Shown here: piece after piece, positions 34,132 to 45,470 of the stretch
Numbering within the stretch: position 1 is the first letter of the stretch
Layout of the letters: every line of letters begins with the position of its first letter
NCBI GenBank assembly: GCA_950295325.1
Contig: OX485803.1
Coordinates: 63,813,554 to 63,877,553, forward strand
Source of the DNA: Polytrichum commune
Taxonomy: Eukaryota; Streptophyta; Polytrichopsida; Polytrichales; Polytrichaceae
Direction of reading: 5' to 3'
Length of the DNA: 64,000 bases
Translations under genes and position numbers: made by a program
Notes under the pieces: generated by a model
Database searches by the model: none
What the model saw: the letters and a program-made list of their open reading frames with translations, nothing else
Told to the model about the DNA's origin: nothing

Positions 34132-34832
34132 GTAAGCTTGAGGGGGTGAGCACCCTCAAGGCTCACGATAAGCCCTTGAGATTTCCTCCTACTTAGTAGG
34201 CGCCAATCCTATCTTCTAAGCCTTCCTCCCTCAAATGATCAACAAGGATCCTAATTCGAACATTTAACTAGCCTTGGCTTTCTACCTACCACACTTTACC
34301 AAACTTGGGATGCTTCAACCCAAACTTAGCCTCCTTCGCTTTCCGCCGCCATAACTTTCTCCCCTTACTTTCCCAAATCGTCGCTCACCACTTAATTCAA
34401 ACCACGATGCTTAACTCGTGATTTGATTGGTGCTTTGAGAATTTGCTTATCCTCCACCTTGCATTCTTCCTTGGGCCTTCCCCATTAAGTGGCCATGATG
34501 AGGTGGTCCACTTGTGCGCTCCATGTGATCCTCCATTCATCCCAATTCGAATGCACTTGCCTCTTGAGTCACTTTGGTTGTCTCCATCCATTTGTACTAG
34601 CCTACTCACTAACTATTCAATCCAAGTTCTCCTTACCTATCCTCATTCACTCAAATCCTTCCGAAGGTAAAAACACAATAACAACTCACATCCTAGCCTC
34701 TTACAACATGGTACTTCTAAGACTAACATTTCACTCTTTTTATATTTTTGTGAAGTAACATGCTACTTCAAAGTGCATCAACTAACGTTTCAGGGGTCTA
34801 AGACTAAATGTGGGCACCCTTTTGGGCTCACA

Positions 34833-34837
34833 GGGAT
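34833..34837. repeat. Target-site duplication, right copy
   Basis: GGGAT directly after the LTR, identical to 23,071-23,075. Confidence 0.95.
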
Positions 34838-36078
34838 CATGTATCAAACGACCATAACTCTCCTTTAATACCATAATTCTTCATTTATGGAGAGCACTCA
34901 GGTTGTGTTCTATGAACATTTGTACAAACAATTGTAACTTATCGGAGTTTTTTTAGTTACAACTTCTTTCTTTGGGAAAGACCATCGTGTGGAACTTACC
35001 ATATGATTATTCTTTTGGTTCTACCATGTGGAAATCATACTTTGCTTAAGACCACTCAAAGCCCAGATGCAAATTATAGCTTGGGATCGAAAAATGATGA
35101 ACCACAAAAAACCACCTTACGTAATTCATTGAGTGTAAATTTGGGCGGTGACTTGGTGTGAAAAAGCATATTGAGCAGGTTCAAAATCCTATATCGTGAA
35201 AGATCAATATTTTTAGGTATAATGAGATTTGTTCACACCAGTGTTGATTAGTTATATATGTTGGTTGATAATTGTCACCAATGTTGCACCGGTAAATAGG
35301 TGAATGCATAAACATTGATAATCAATGTCAAATATGGCATTAAAGAATCTACTTGTGGGTATCATAATTGTCATACCCACCAAATATTGATATTTGGTGG
35401 ATATTTCAAGATGAGATATTATTTTGGTCAATGCCAATGTAAATTGTATTGATTACCAAGGTGAATTTGGTCTGATATAAAGATTCTTGCATGATATTTA
35501 CATCCAAATAGTATCAAAAACAAAATTATTGTCAAATATCGATACCCTACTAATATCGAATTTTGTGAAATCCTTATTTTAGGCACCCAAATGGTCTGAA
35601 AGAAAGATTGTGGGGAGTTCAGTTAACCTTATGTTTGGTATACACACTTGTTAAATGTGCATGTTATGAGGTCTATTATGTGAAGATTTAGGAATTTGAT
35701 TGACCCTAATATTATAATTAATTGTTCTTTCAAGCGCTTCTTAGCACCATACTAGTACACGTGTATTTTCTATCCACGTACTTTTACAAGACTATGTATT
35801 AATTGTTCAATCCTAAGAACAATTCCCTTGATTGTCCACCGTTAATACAACCGAACATAAAGCATCGTTGTGGGAAAATGATGTTGAGCTTCTCAATGGT
35901 CTCAATGTTAAAAACAACGTGCACTTCTACATGTTACTCCTTTCACTAGCACACCTCTAAGTATTGCTCAAGAACTTACCTGTGTAGCTTGCTAATTGCA
36001 AACTACACTAATTTATGCTCATTGGCAGCTTTGTTTAGGTAGCCAAGATTATATTGATATAAATTGTCATACTTATAG
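34838..36078. other. No gene seen
   Basis: AT-rich. A 24-base palindrome around CCACCAAATAT-TG-ATATTTGGTGG lies at 35,377-35,400. The segment near 35,230-35,460 is distantly similar to 46,500-46,720. Confidence 0.45.
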
Positions 36079-36432
36079 CTACACTAGATAGTCCTCTTGA
36101 TATGGGCCACAATGATTTTCTAGAGGCCATGCTAATTTTCATAATGAGAATCAATGTGGGCCACATGTAATTTCAAACCGCACTAAATTTATAGTGGAAA
36201 ATGAGCTTGGGCAACTTTTTTTTCCTTCAAAAATTTTGGGTGGTTATTTGGTTTCTTCTATTTTTTTAATTTTTTCCTATTACTAATATTCAAGGTGTTG
36301 GTCAAAAATGTTTAAGTATACTTAGGGGGAGACTTGGAGTCTTGGACCCACGTTGTCTCCACCTTGACTACAAATTTAATGTGGCCCACACTAATTTTCC
36401 ACACACACTAATAGAAGTTTTTAGTGTTGTAG
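36079..36432. mobile_element. MITE with GTGGCCCACACT motifs, copy 1
   Basis: The left end (CTACACTAGATAGTCCTCTT) and inverted right end (CTACAACACTAAAAACTTCT) are alike. The interior carries GTGGCCCACACTAATTTTCC-type motifs shared with the copies at 44,849 and 51,660. No clear target duplication. Confidence 0.55.
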
Positions 36433-37273
36433 TGAAAACTCCTAATTCCACCTTGCAAGGTTTAAGCTCAACCAATTATTTGTGTATATACAGCATTGAG
36501 GCAATCATTGTGATATTATTGCACAAGTTTGTCATGCATGAGCCCACCTACCGCAAGTATAGGCATTTAACCCTACTTTTGAAATAAGGGGACTCTTGTA
36601 CAAAATAAGGCCAACATACTCAAATTCACGCTAGGGTAAACAAAAAAAGTTATTTATTTAAAATTTCATGCAATGTGTAGCCAATATTGCAAGTTCATTA
36701 TTAAAATCCTTCATACTCACGTTTGAAAAAACCCATATTGATATTGTGGATCCAACATTGGTTCAAGGCCTTGACATCAATAATCCTCTTTGCAAGATTA
36801 TACCGCAACATCATCCTTTCATAACGTTATTTAGCTGCTACTAGTTGTTCCATTCTAACAATATTCAATGATAGTGCTTCACCCAAGTTTACCAGGCTGA
36901 AATTGCCTAGACAAGCATTCACGAGGTATTACTCTAGCACCTTACATGACATATTCCCAACCTCACTCAACCTAGTCACTCAACCGAATAATATCATTAT
37001 GATTTTTTATACATAACCCCATATTACTCCAAGGGCCACCTTGAAATCCAAGGACTTCATCATAATACTCTCCGTCATCCATGATGGTCTTTGATTACAA
37101 AAACTCGGACTCCCCTCCCGCCGACAACAATTTTCCAAGCACAATCCCCGAGTGTGAGGCCAAACCCACCACCCTTAGGCGTCCTAGTCCGGGTGATGGC
37201 TTTGAGAATCACACTCAATTCCTAATACCATAACGTGAATTGCTATATGGCTCTCATGTCCAAGGCACTAACT

Positions 37274-37447
37274 TCATCTTAACTCACTTGCTTTATTATT
37301 GTGAGCATCGTTGCTCGTAGTGGAATTCGATTTCTCAAGGGTCCAACCCGCGGCCTTGGCCACACATGCCCTTAAAGAGATCCCTCTAGACTTCTTGATT
37401 TTTACTTCCTTTATCTTGTCCTTGCTAGGATCCTCCACAGTCTCCAT
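37274..37447 (-). CDS. LTR-encoded small ORF, solo LTR copy (57 codons)
   Basis: Runs from ATG at 37,447 to TGA at 37,276-37,274. The N-terminus is charged (METVEDPSKDKIKEVKIKKS), then comes RGISLRACVAKAAGWTLE (37,334-37,387), then a Ser/Asn-rich tail. Against the full-length element's LTR the core has 13 base changes in 54, every one synonymous. It occupies the same relative place, 120-300 bp from the LTR end, and has the same strand. This copy has a simple, uninterrupted reading, so it may be closer to the ancestral form. Confidence 0.55.
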   Translation of the reverse strand: METVEDPSKDKIKEVKIKKSRGISLRACVAKAAGWTLEKSNSTTSNDAHNNKASELR

Positions 37448-37682
37448 TAATTGTGCATGTAATATATTCCAACCAAAAAGTACGAGTGTTTAAAAACACT
37501 TGCCTCAATGGGTAACCATCAACACATTTTAAAAGTCCCACACACTTCTACTTTCCTAATAAATCCAACTCTACCTAAAAACCAAGATGGCATGCAAGAA
37601 TCTAGTATGGTCTAGCAATCCCAAAAGGAATTATCCTAACTACAACCCCCCTAGTAGCCTAACTTATTAGATCTAACGAACT

Positions 37683-38158
37683 AACTTAAGCCCAGCCGAA
37701 TTACATTCCAGCAGCTGAGCTGCTTAGCTTCAAGCCCAGCCGAAGTACCTTCCAGCAGTCAGTTGCTTAGCTTTAAGCCCAGCCGAATTACCTTCCAGCA
37801 GCTGAGTTGCTTAGCCTTAAGCCCAGCCGAAGTCCCTTCCAGTAGTCAGCTTCTTAACCTTAGGCCCCAGCCGAAGTACCTTCCAGCAGTCGCTCCTTAA
37901 CCTTAGGCCCCAGCCAAATTACATTCCAGCAGTCAGCTGCTTAGCTTTAAGCCCAACCGAATTACATTCCAGCAGTCAGCTGCTTAGCTTTAAGCCCAAC
38001 CGAATTACATTCCAGCAGTCAGCTGCTTAGCTTTAGGCCCCAGCCGAAGTACCTTCCAGCAGTCAGCTGCTTAGCTTTAAGCCCAACCGAATTACATTCC
38101 AGCAGTCAGCTGCTTAGCTTTAGGCCCCAGCCGAAGTACCTTCCAGCAGTCAACTCCT
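37683..38158. repeat. Tandem subrepeats in the solo LTR
   Basis: About eleven units of 43-48 bp containing TTCCAGCAGTCAGCTGCTTA and AAGCCCAGCCGAA. Period 43 is exact between 37,921, 37,964 and 38,007. It sits in the same position relative to the small ORF as the unrelated 109-bp array in the other family. Confidence 0.9.
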
Positions 38159-39204
38159 TAACCTTATAGTCTTGGCTGCCCTTAATACAACCCCTCTCAT
38201 CCACTAATCAAGGTCTTCTAAATTCTTCTTCTCTTTTCTTTCTTTTGCTTCTAAGTCATGAGCTAATCTAACACACTACTTTAACTAACTACCACCTAAT
38301 CACTACATGCAAACTTAAGCTCTAGAGCTCCCTCACTTGGGAGGCCTTGAGAGAGAGAGCTTAACTAATTAACTTCACTAAAAACTAATGTCACACACAC
38401 GTGGCTCAAGCTCTTTAGAGCTTGCTCCCTTGAGAGCGCTTGATGGAGAGAGAGGCAAATGAGAGAAAAAACACCTTAAGTAGCAAAGAAGGAGAGAGGG
38501 AGAGAGGGAGAGAGAGGTGAGGATAGGGTGAGAGGATTAGCACCTCCAATCACAATCCTTTAACCCTCTCCTCCAAAGTAGGGACTAATCCCCTTCCACC
38601 AAGCTTCCTTCTTCCTAAACTACCAAGGTGGATCCAAAAGTGGGCATTTAACCCGCGGAGCTCACCTTGCTTCACCTTACCCCCTACTCACAATATCAAG
38701 GCATACTCTTATTGAAATCAACCTTGAAATAACTACACAACACATTCTAATGCCTAAACTTAAATCCACACCACACTTCACTCTTTTTATGTTTTGTGAA
38801 TAGTCATAACACCTCAAAGTCAAACTAAAATTGGTTTTGAAGAGTTAATCACCACATGTGGGCACCATTTTGGGCTCACACCAAGCTCCCAAGTGTCCAC
38901 GACGGCACCTTATTCTTCACTCATACATAGCATCTCTTGAGCTTTGTAGTAGCCCTTGGTGCCTACAATTTATGTGCATGCAAACACAACCACCGCATCT
39001 TGGCACGATAAGCGCGTTGCAAGTCCAAAGTCGGTTTTGTTGGTGTCGAATGTGAGGTGGATGTTTCGGACAATGAACTTGGTCCGAGATGACCCTAAAC
39101 TACCAGGTTATAGTGGAGAGATACCCATTTATGAATGAAATGATTGGCAGTTCGATTTTTATTATGAAATTTTTTTCCTACTTGACGAATCAATAAAGAA
39201 AAGT

Positions 39205-39285
39205 TGAAAGGTGTCCACTTGTAACCAATTGGACTTAGAAACACTAGGATCTTGACCCATTATGCCCCCCCCCCCGGACAATGGT
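39205..39285. mobile_element. hAT-like MITE fragment
   Basis: One end only: CTTGTAACCAATTGGACTTA, ACACTAGGATCTTGACCCAT and TATGCCCC, matching the end of the copy at 56,081-56,312. It then runs into a poly(C) tract and CGGACAATG. Confidence 0.55.
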
Positions 39286-42086
39286 TTTGAGCCTTCATGT
39301 CCCGATGCACACTACCAAGCCATGGGATGCGACATAGCGCACTCATCACCTGCTTCAAGATGATGGTGGCGATGTTGGGGTTCGGAAAGAAACTCAAGTA
39401 TGTGATGAGAGCACCGCCTTCACACAACTCCATAATTGGTTTTGGGGATGTGCCTCACCTACGTGATGCTCTCTTAGTGGCCCGAAGGAGGTCGATTATA
39501 TGACGATAATCACCGGTCAATGGCGTGTCATGTAAGCAAAGGAGGATGTGGTAAGTAGTCACAGGTCTGATATAGCCTTGCCATTGATTATGTGTTGTAT
39601 TGATTTTTCTTCTTCTGAGAACATGTACTAGTGTATAATAGCATGTGCCTCAATAGGCTCGGTGCATGGGTCTTGCCTACTGAGGGCCCCCATTTACACC
39701 AATACTTGTCCTTAGAAAAACCCATACTTAATATATAACCATGTGCACTCTAAAACTACTTGCCAACTTCTCCACAAACTTGCCTATCGAGGCTCCCCAG
39801 TTACACCAATACTTGTCCTCATAAAAAACTCACACCTATTATATAACCATGTGCACTCTCAAATTGCTCTCCAACTTCTCCACAAACTTCATCTTGTTCA
39901 GATGGGATAAGCACACTCATCCCTCCATGTGACCCAAAATCAAATTCAACACCTCATTGTGTCGAACTTACCATCATCATGTGGATGTTGTTCACTCTAG
40001 GGTACATTGTAGGATCTATATGAGTGGGATGGTGGTGATGTAGGCTCCTACAATATTTGGTTGAAAATGTTTGAATCTAGTCCTTGATTTTATACGGTGG
40101 GTTTGGTGGTGACGATGGCTTTGTCTAGGTTACAATCCTTGATGGAGAGGAGGCGAATTGGGGGCTTCAACGAGTGGCGAATAAATCAATGTTTGAATTA
40201 TGAATAGTCAATGCATGAATTATATGTGCCTAAAACATTGTTTGCACATGTGCTTTGTGTGGATTGGTTTGGTAGTAGTAGATTATGGTTTAGGGTGATA
40301 TTGTCTATTATCTAAGAGTTGGGATCTCTTCAACCCTTCTAGTAGTGGAGCTAGGTGGTGTGTTCCATTGACATAGGTACTGTTTTTTGATGGATTGTGC
40401 TCCCCATTTCTCTTACTTATCTAAAATAATGTAGAATGTTGATAAATTAGCACGAGGCGACCTAATTGCACATATCAATGTACATGGACAATTATGAGCA
40501 TCGGCATGGTTCAAAAAGCCCAACCCTAATAGCACTACAAAACACAAAAACTTCCATCTTGAGTTTCAAAAACAAAATATGAACAAATAAACCAGAAAAA
40601 TCCAAAGTAAAAGTAAAATAAAAATCATCTTTCTCTTTAATAATCACATAGACATATAAAATGTGTTCAATAGACATTGAACCTAGAACAATCAATAGAA
40701 TTTCTAAACATAGTCCAACCTCATCATAATGCATGTCTCATTGGTGTCCATAGCGCAATCCTTACCACATACTCACCAACAAATATCTAATTAAGAAGAG
40801 TGACCACATAAGGCCCATATTCCTACCCTAAACCCAGCCCTCATTAACAATCAACACGGGTCGTTGGCAGCTATTTCTTGCAAAAGCACGAGCCCTAACT
40901 ATAAGGCATGGTCTTAATTACCGAGGATCGCGATAATAACTAATTTAATTTGGTGCCTAATTATGGTTCAATGATGTGGCATGAAGAGGATCAAAGTCCC
41001 CCCAAATTCGAATTTGGATTCAAAACCCGACCACCCAAAGTACACTTAACCAAAGGCACCTCAAATCTTCCCGTAATGATGAGGATCCTTGCTTGCACGG
41101 ATTGGCGGGGCTCTTCTTTTGAGGGATTTCTCGATCCCCCCAAATACAACTACAACTACAACTACAAAAAAATAACAAAACACGCTCGTGATGAGTCAGC
41201 ACCAGAGACCATCATTTACGCTAATTACGCCCACTAATTTACGCTAATTACGCCATATTGGAGTGGCAAATCACTTGATTTGTGGATTGTGGGATTTGAA
41301 TCAAACAAATGGACGTGGCTAAACTTTTGTGACACACTACCGTGGGGGAGGGTGCTTAAACCGACCCTTTGGTTAATTTAGTCTATTTTTGGAGTCTATT
41401 TGGATTAGTGGTATGCATGATTGGCTGCGTAAATTGGCTTAGTCATGGTAGAAGTAAAAACAAAGTAAATTGTGCATCATAAGAATATACTACAAATTTA
41501 CAAAGAAGTCACTTACCACTAGCTTTCTAAATCCATCCTAGTCTTACACTTTTCCCACAACAAACGGTTGTAAAAAAATTGTCATGACGCTTGCCCAAAA
41601 CCAATCCCATATTCTTGTCCAAATCCAGTTCCACTTTTGTCCAAAACTAACCCCACATTCTCCCATAACCTTCCAGCTTGTCACCCAAATCTGCCATGTC
41701 TTGCACCAGTGACAATCGAAACTTTTAAAAGTGTGCCCCGGTTGTGGGTATAGAAGTGTGCATGGGATACGCTTTTAGGAAGGGTTTGGGATTAACACCC
41801 TCTACCTCACCTATTTTATATGTTGAACTTAATTTTTTACTTTATATTTAGCTTATTTGAACCCTAAATTGGGAGAAAGACTCCCAATTAAATATGGTGG
41901 GACCCAATTTTAATGAACTGATAACAAACTTGGGAAGGCATATTTTTACTGCATCCCCAATGGTAGGTGTCATGAATCAAATTCCACAAGACTCAAACAA
42001 TCATGCCATTGAGTCTGCAATGCATCATTTCCATGTGTCGCACGTATGAATCTTAAGTGTATGTGCTATGTAGAAATGTTCCAAAG

Positions 42087-42114
<28 letters not shown>
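42087..42114. repeat. (AT)n microsatellite
   Basis: About fourteen AT units. Confidence 0.95.
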
Positions 42115-42118
<4 letters not shown>

Positions 42119-42380
42119 TGGCAATTTTCCTATCATTTATCATCTATGAAATTTGCCAAGGCACAAAACCGCTTATTCTGTCAACAATTCTAGTTCCCGC
42201 TATAAATTGTAGTGTCAAAGTGGTTGGTTACCTACTATTCAAAATGACCACTTATGATAATATCCCAAGGATTACAATATGCAACTTCTTGATTGAGAGA
42301 GGTGACAATGGAATGCATGGCCACACTACATGATTGCTGCCCACATTTCAAAAATTTACAAATTAGGTCGAGATAATATG

Positions 42381-42702
42381 CTCCAGGCTAGATCACATCT
42401 TCATTCAGCTAGGCCCTGCCCCTCCCGCACCTGGGTGGGAACTCTTCCTGGTTGGGAACTAATGTGACCCTATCCGGTCACTTGAGTTGTCAAGTTCCTT
42501 TGACATGTGAAGGAACTCCATCAATCAACTTGGGAATAATGAAAGTGATGTCAACTTGAATATTTGTAATTTTGATCGGACATTATCACATTGGTTCCCA
42601 ACGAGGAGTTCCCACGCATGTGTGGGTAGGATGATCGAGCAGTGAAGGAGGCTTGGGAGGGGCGAGGACCAACTGAATGAAGATGTGATCTAGCCCTGGG
42701 CA
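42381..42702. mobile_element. MITE with long inverted ends, 322 bp
   Basis: CTAGATCACATCTTCATTCA at 42,388 onward is matched by its reverse complement at about 42,674-42,693. Pairing resumes further in at GTGGGAACTC and GTTGGGAACYAATGTGA, so most of the element is one large foldback. No target duplication was seen. Confidence 0.7.
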
Positions 42703-42801
42703 GAAAACATGTACGTCTTTGAAGAAGAATGGCATGCACATTGAAAAGCTACTAGGATAAAGGGTAAAGCCCTAATGGTGTCCCACACTATACTAGAGGT
42801 G

Positions 42802-43560
42802 CCTATTCCTGATCAGGCCATCAATAATCTATATGGTCTTGGAATTTCAATCAAGTTGGGACTTAATTTCAATTAGGCTAGAACCAATAGCGCCATGACT
42901 CATGTCTTGGTTTTCGAGTGTTAAAGTGAGGTTCACAGTAATTTCAGTTGAAAGAATAAAATTACCAAAAAAATTGTAGTCATTCTAATCTCTATCTTCC
43001 TACACAAGAGTAAAATTGCACCGCCTTATACTTCTCCAAATTTGGCGCAAAATCTCTTAAGTGATCAATTACGGGTGCATCTACTCTAAATGTCATGTAG
43101 AGAATAGTGGGGGTTGGAAACCGGGCACAATGGAGTACATATCCCAACTGCCACTAACGTGTGCAACTTCAAACGAGCACCAAGATTAAGTGGTAAGTAT
43201 GTATAGTTCAACCACCTATTCCCGATCAGGGCTCCGTTGGAAATCTATAGAGTCCCATAATTTTGATCAAGCAAAGATTGGATTTCGATTAATGCCATGA
43301 CACATGTCTATGTTTTGAGTGCTAAAGTGAGGAAGAATGAGCAGTTATGGTAGACACTAGACATAGGTAATATGTTTGGGCCAGGTTTTGACTTCACAAA
43401 TTCAAAGTAATCTTAATTTTAGGAATAAAATTATTGTAAATTTTCCAATCCTCTTGGTTTCTATCTTCCTACACATGGAAAATTTGGACTGCCTTATACT
43501 TCTATAGACTTGGTGCAAATTCTATTCAGTGATCGGTTATGGACATCTCCACTCTAATGT
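42802..43560 (+). repeat. Diverged direct repeat, two copies
   Basis: The blocks CCTATTCCTGATCAGG, CATGTCTTGGTTTTCGAGTG, CTATCTTCCTACACAAG and CCGCCTTATACTTCTCCAAA recur in the same order 413-469 bp further on (43,215-43,560), with extra bases in the second copy. No coding evidence. Confidence 0.7.
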
Positions 43561-44848
43561 ACGAGGGTCCTAGATTTCTGAACGAGGACCCTTGTAGGAG
43601 GAACGAGAATCCACAAGCCGCAGTTATTTTGGTTTCCACAAAATTCCCAATTTCCCAAATCCTCTAAATGTCTACCTTAAGGCTCCCTCTACAATAGCGA
43701 GGTTGTGAGCTTGGGAAAAAAAGAAAAAAAAGGAAACCTCTTTCTCGTGTTTGATCACTCAATACCACTTTACACTTGAGCTTTCCACTTGAGATCGTGA
43801 GGTTTTTTTTACTTGCCGCATGACCTACAAACGGCGCCTTTGATGGGCCAATGGAGGATTGCCCCCCTTCACCCGTACCTTACCATAATGAAAGATGATG
43901 AGCATTGGGGAGGAAAACCATGACCTTGTTTTCCTTGTGAATTTTGAAGCACTTCTTCAAACACTTGCACAACATTCGAGCACCGATTTCTTTGCTTTGC
44001 AACAACCACAAAATCACGATCAAAAGTGAAGAATGAAGGTTATCAAATTATATTTACTAGAGAGGGGTTGAGAATGGCACATGGGACCAAAGGGGAATGG
44101 CACAAGGAACTCCAACGGCTCCCCAAACTTTTCGGAAATAATTTTAAAACGTTGTAAGTGGCAGTGGATGAAATCAAATGAGAATTCTAACCTTGCTTTC
44201 ATCCACCGGCCACGAGTGAGTGGTTCACCAAGGCTATGTGAGTTCCCATGCGGAAATGTTTATGACAATCTCTTTGGTCAATATATGGCTACCTCATGCA
44301 TGTCTCTTAGAAATGTTGAGAGATTGAGCTCTTGTTTATTGTGGATCCCCAATCATTGCAATTTTAAGCATTCTTTGTCTTGTCAAGGTGTTTCTTTTGT
44401 TTGTTATAATCCCTCTTTAATATTTCAAGGTGCAGTATATATATAAAAATATATGGATTCTAGTAAAAAGTTTGTTTATAAAGTGATTGCCTCCTGCAAA
44501 TCTTCTCCCATGCTTTGGCCTTGAACTTTGATTTTTGTGATGCCATACAACAGCTACAAACAAAATAAAGCCAAAAAAAATAAACTACAACCATTGCAAG
44601 TACTCCCAACTGCACCTTGTATTGTAGTTGTGCAAATGAATAGGTAGTTGTGGGTGTGGTTGTCATCAAATGCACATTTTTCCTCCCTTCCTTGATAAAT
44701 AGAACCAAAGAAAGTATCCTACAACTTAATAGCCACCGCAACCATTCACTTTGAGCATGGCCAAATTAAATGCACCTTTACTTTTGAGCATGATAAACTT
44801 ACACTTGCCTAAAACGATTGAGAGCTTGAGGTTTGGGTCAAGCTCTCA
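43561..44848. other. No gene seen
   Basis: A 121-codon plus-strand frame at 44,081-44,446 has no recognisable motif or splice context. I see nothing else. Confidence 0.45.
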
Positions 44849-45164
44849 ACTACACCGATTGTCCTATTGGTGTGAGTCACAATAACTCTCTAAAACCCAC
44901 ACCAAATCTCTTGTTTAAAATTGATGTGGGCCACATTACTTGTTGTTGTAGGGAATTAATGTAGGATGACTATTTGGTTTACACTTCTATTTTATGTGAT
45001 GCTATCATTTGTTTTGTTATAGTTCTATTTTATTCTACCAAAGTCTCCATGGTAACTTAAAGAAAGACATGAATCTCGGACCCACATTATTTACCCCTTA
45101 CTAAACAATTACATTGGACCACATTGGTTTTTCCACCTATACTAATAGGACAATTTAGTGTTAG
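44849..45164. mobile_element. MITE with GTGGCCCACACT motifs, copy 2
   Basis: Left CTACACCGATTGTCCTATTG, inverted right CCTAACACTAAATTGTCCTA. The interior has GATGTGGGCCACATT. It is the same family as 36,079 and 51,660. Confidence 0.6.
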
Positions 45165-45194
45165 GCAAATGTACCTAATTCAAACATAATGATT

Positions 45195-45470
45195 ATTAAA
45201 CACCTATATTTGAACAATAAGTAGTTAGGTATGACACGTGTTGAAAAAAGATTGGACTACATGCTCAAAAGACACTAATCATTCTAAACTTAGTAGCCAA
45301 CATGATTGAGGGTACATATATAGCCACTTGATGAGCACACAAAAATTCAATTTGATATTGAACAAGATATTTATATGAGCTCCATGACTTATGAAGCAAA
45401 TGGCTACATGCATGATTTGGATTTTCCAATTATCTCGCACTACAAGAAGTGGGTGCATATAGAAAAGTCT
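45195..45470 (+). repeat. Dispersed repeat, plus copy
   Basis: Shares ACACCTATATTTGAAC, AAGATTGGACTACATGCTCA, CATGATTTGGATTTTCC and AGAAGTGGGTGCATATAG with the copies at 51,130 and 58,376. The overlapping ORF (45,375-45,656) is part of the repeat, not a supported gene. Confidence 0.6.

Larger units (their letters stand above)
23076..34832 (-). mobile_element. Full-length Ty3/gypsy LTR retrotransposon, 11.76 kb
   Basis: A complete element read on the minus strand: 5' LTR (32,559-34,832), primer-binding site, long leader, Gag, Pol in the order zinc knuckles, protease, RT, RNase H, integrase, then the 3' LTR (23,076-25,349). Integrase after RT and RNase H defines Ty3/gypsy. No chromodomain is visible after the integrase tail, and the FVDD form of the RT site fits non-chromoviral plant lineages better than chromoviruses. 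The LTRs are equal in length and I counted four mismatches (near 23,107, 23,215, 23,370 and 25,331), so insertion is recent. Two lesions, an in-frame TAA between Gag and Pol and a frameshift near the integrase tail, suggest it cannot move unaided. Confidence 0.97.
32559..34832 (-). repeat. 5' LTR
   Basis: 2,274 bp, same ends as the 3' LTR. It contains the TATA box, the 109-bp subrepeat array and a 70-codon ORF with a conserved core. Confidence 0.97.
37153..38880 (-). mobile_element. Solo LTR of a related Ty3/gypsy family
   Basis: 1,728 bp, from TGTGAGGCCAAACCC to TTTTGGGCTCACA, the same ends as the full-length element's LTR but a different body. It is flanked by CCGAG (37,148-37,152) and CCAAG (38,881-38,885), a duplication with one mismatch. 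No internal region is present, so it is the product of LTR-LTR recombination. It contains a 43-bp subrepeat array and a 57-codon ORF with the shared core. Confidence 0.88.
38886..42380. other. Long stretch without a recognised gene
   Basis: About 3.5 kb with no supported gene. Contents: a fragment of the 226-bp MITE family at 39,205-39,285, a 13-base C run at 39,266-39,278, a poor copy of the dispersed repeat at 40,655-40,830, two direct copies of TTTACGCTAATTACGCC at 41,216-41,254, and (AT)n at 42,087-42,114. Confidence 0.5.

Noticed and set aside
39266-39278. Poly(C) runs as an unusual signal (also 165, 10,308 and 48,444)
   Set aside because: They lie in decayed repeats and could be slippage or assembly artefacts; nothing links them.
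44081-44446. 121-codon plus-strand ORF as a gene
   Set aside because: No motif, no splice context and no support from composition.
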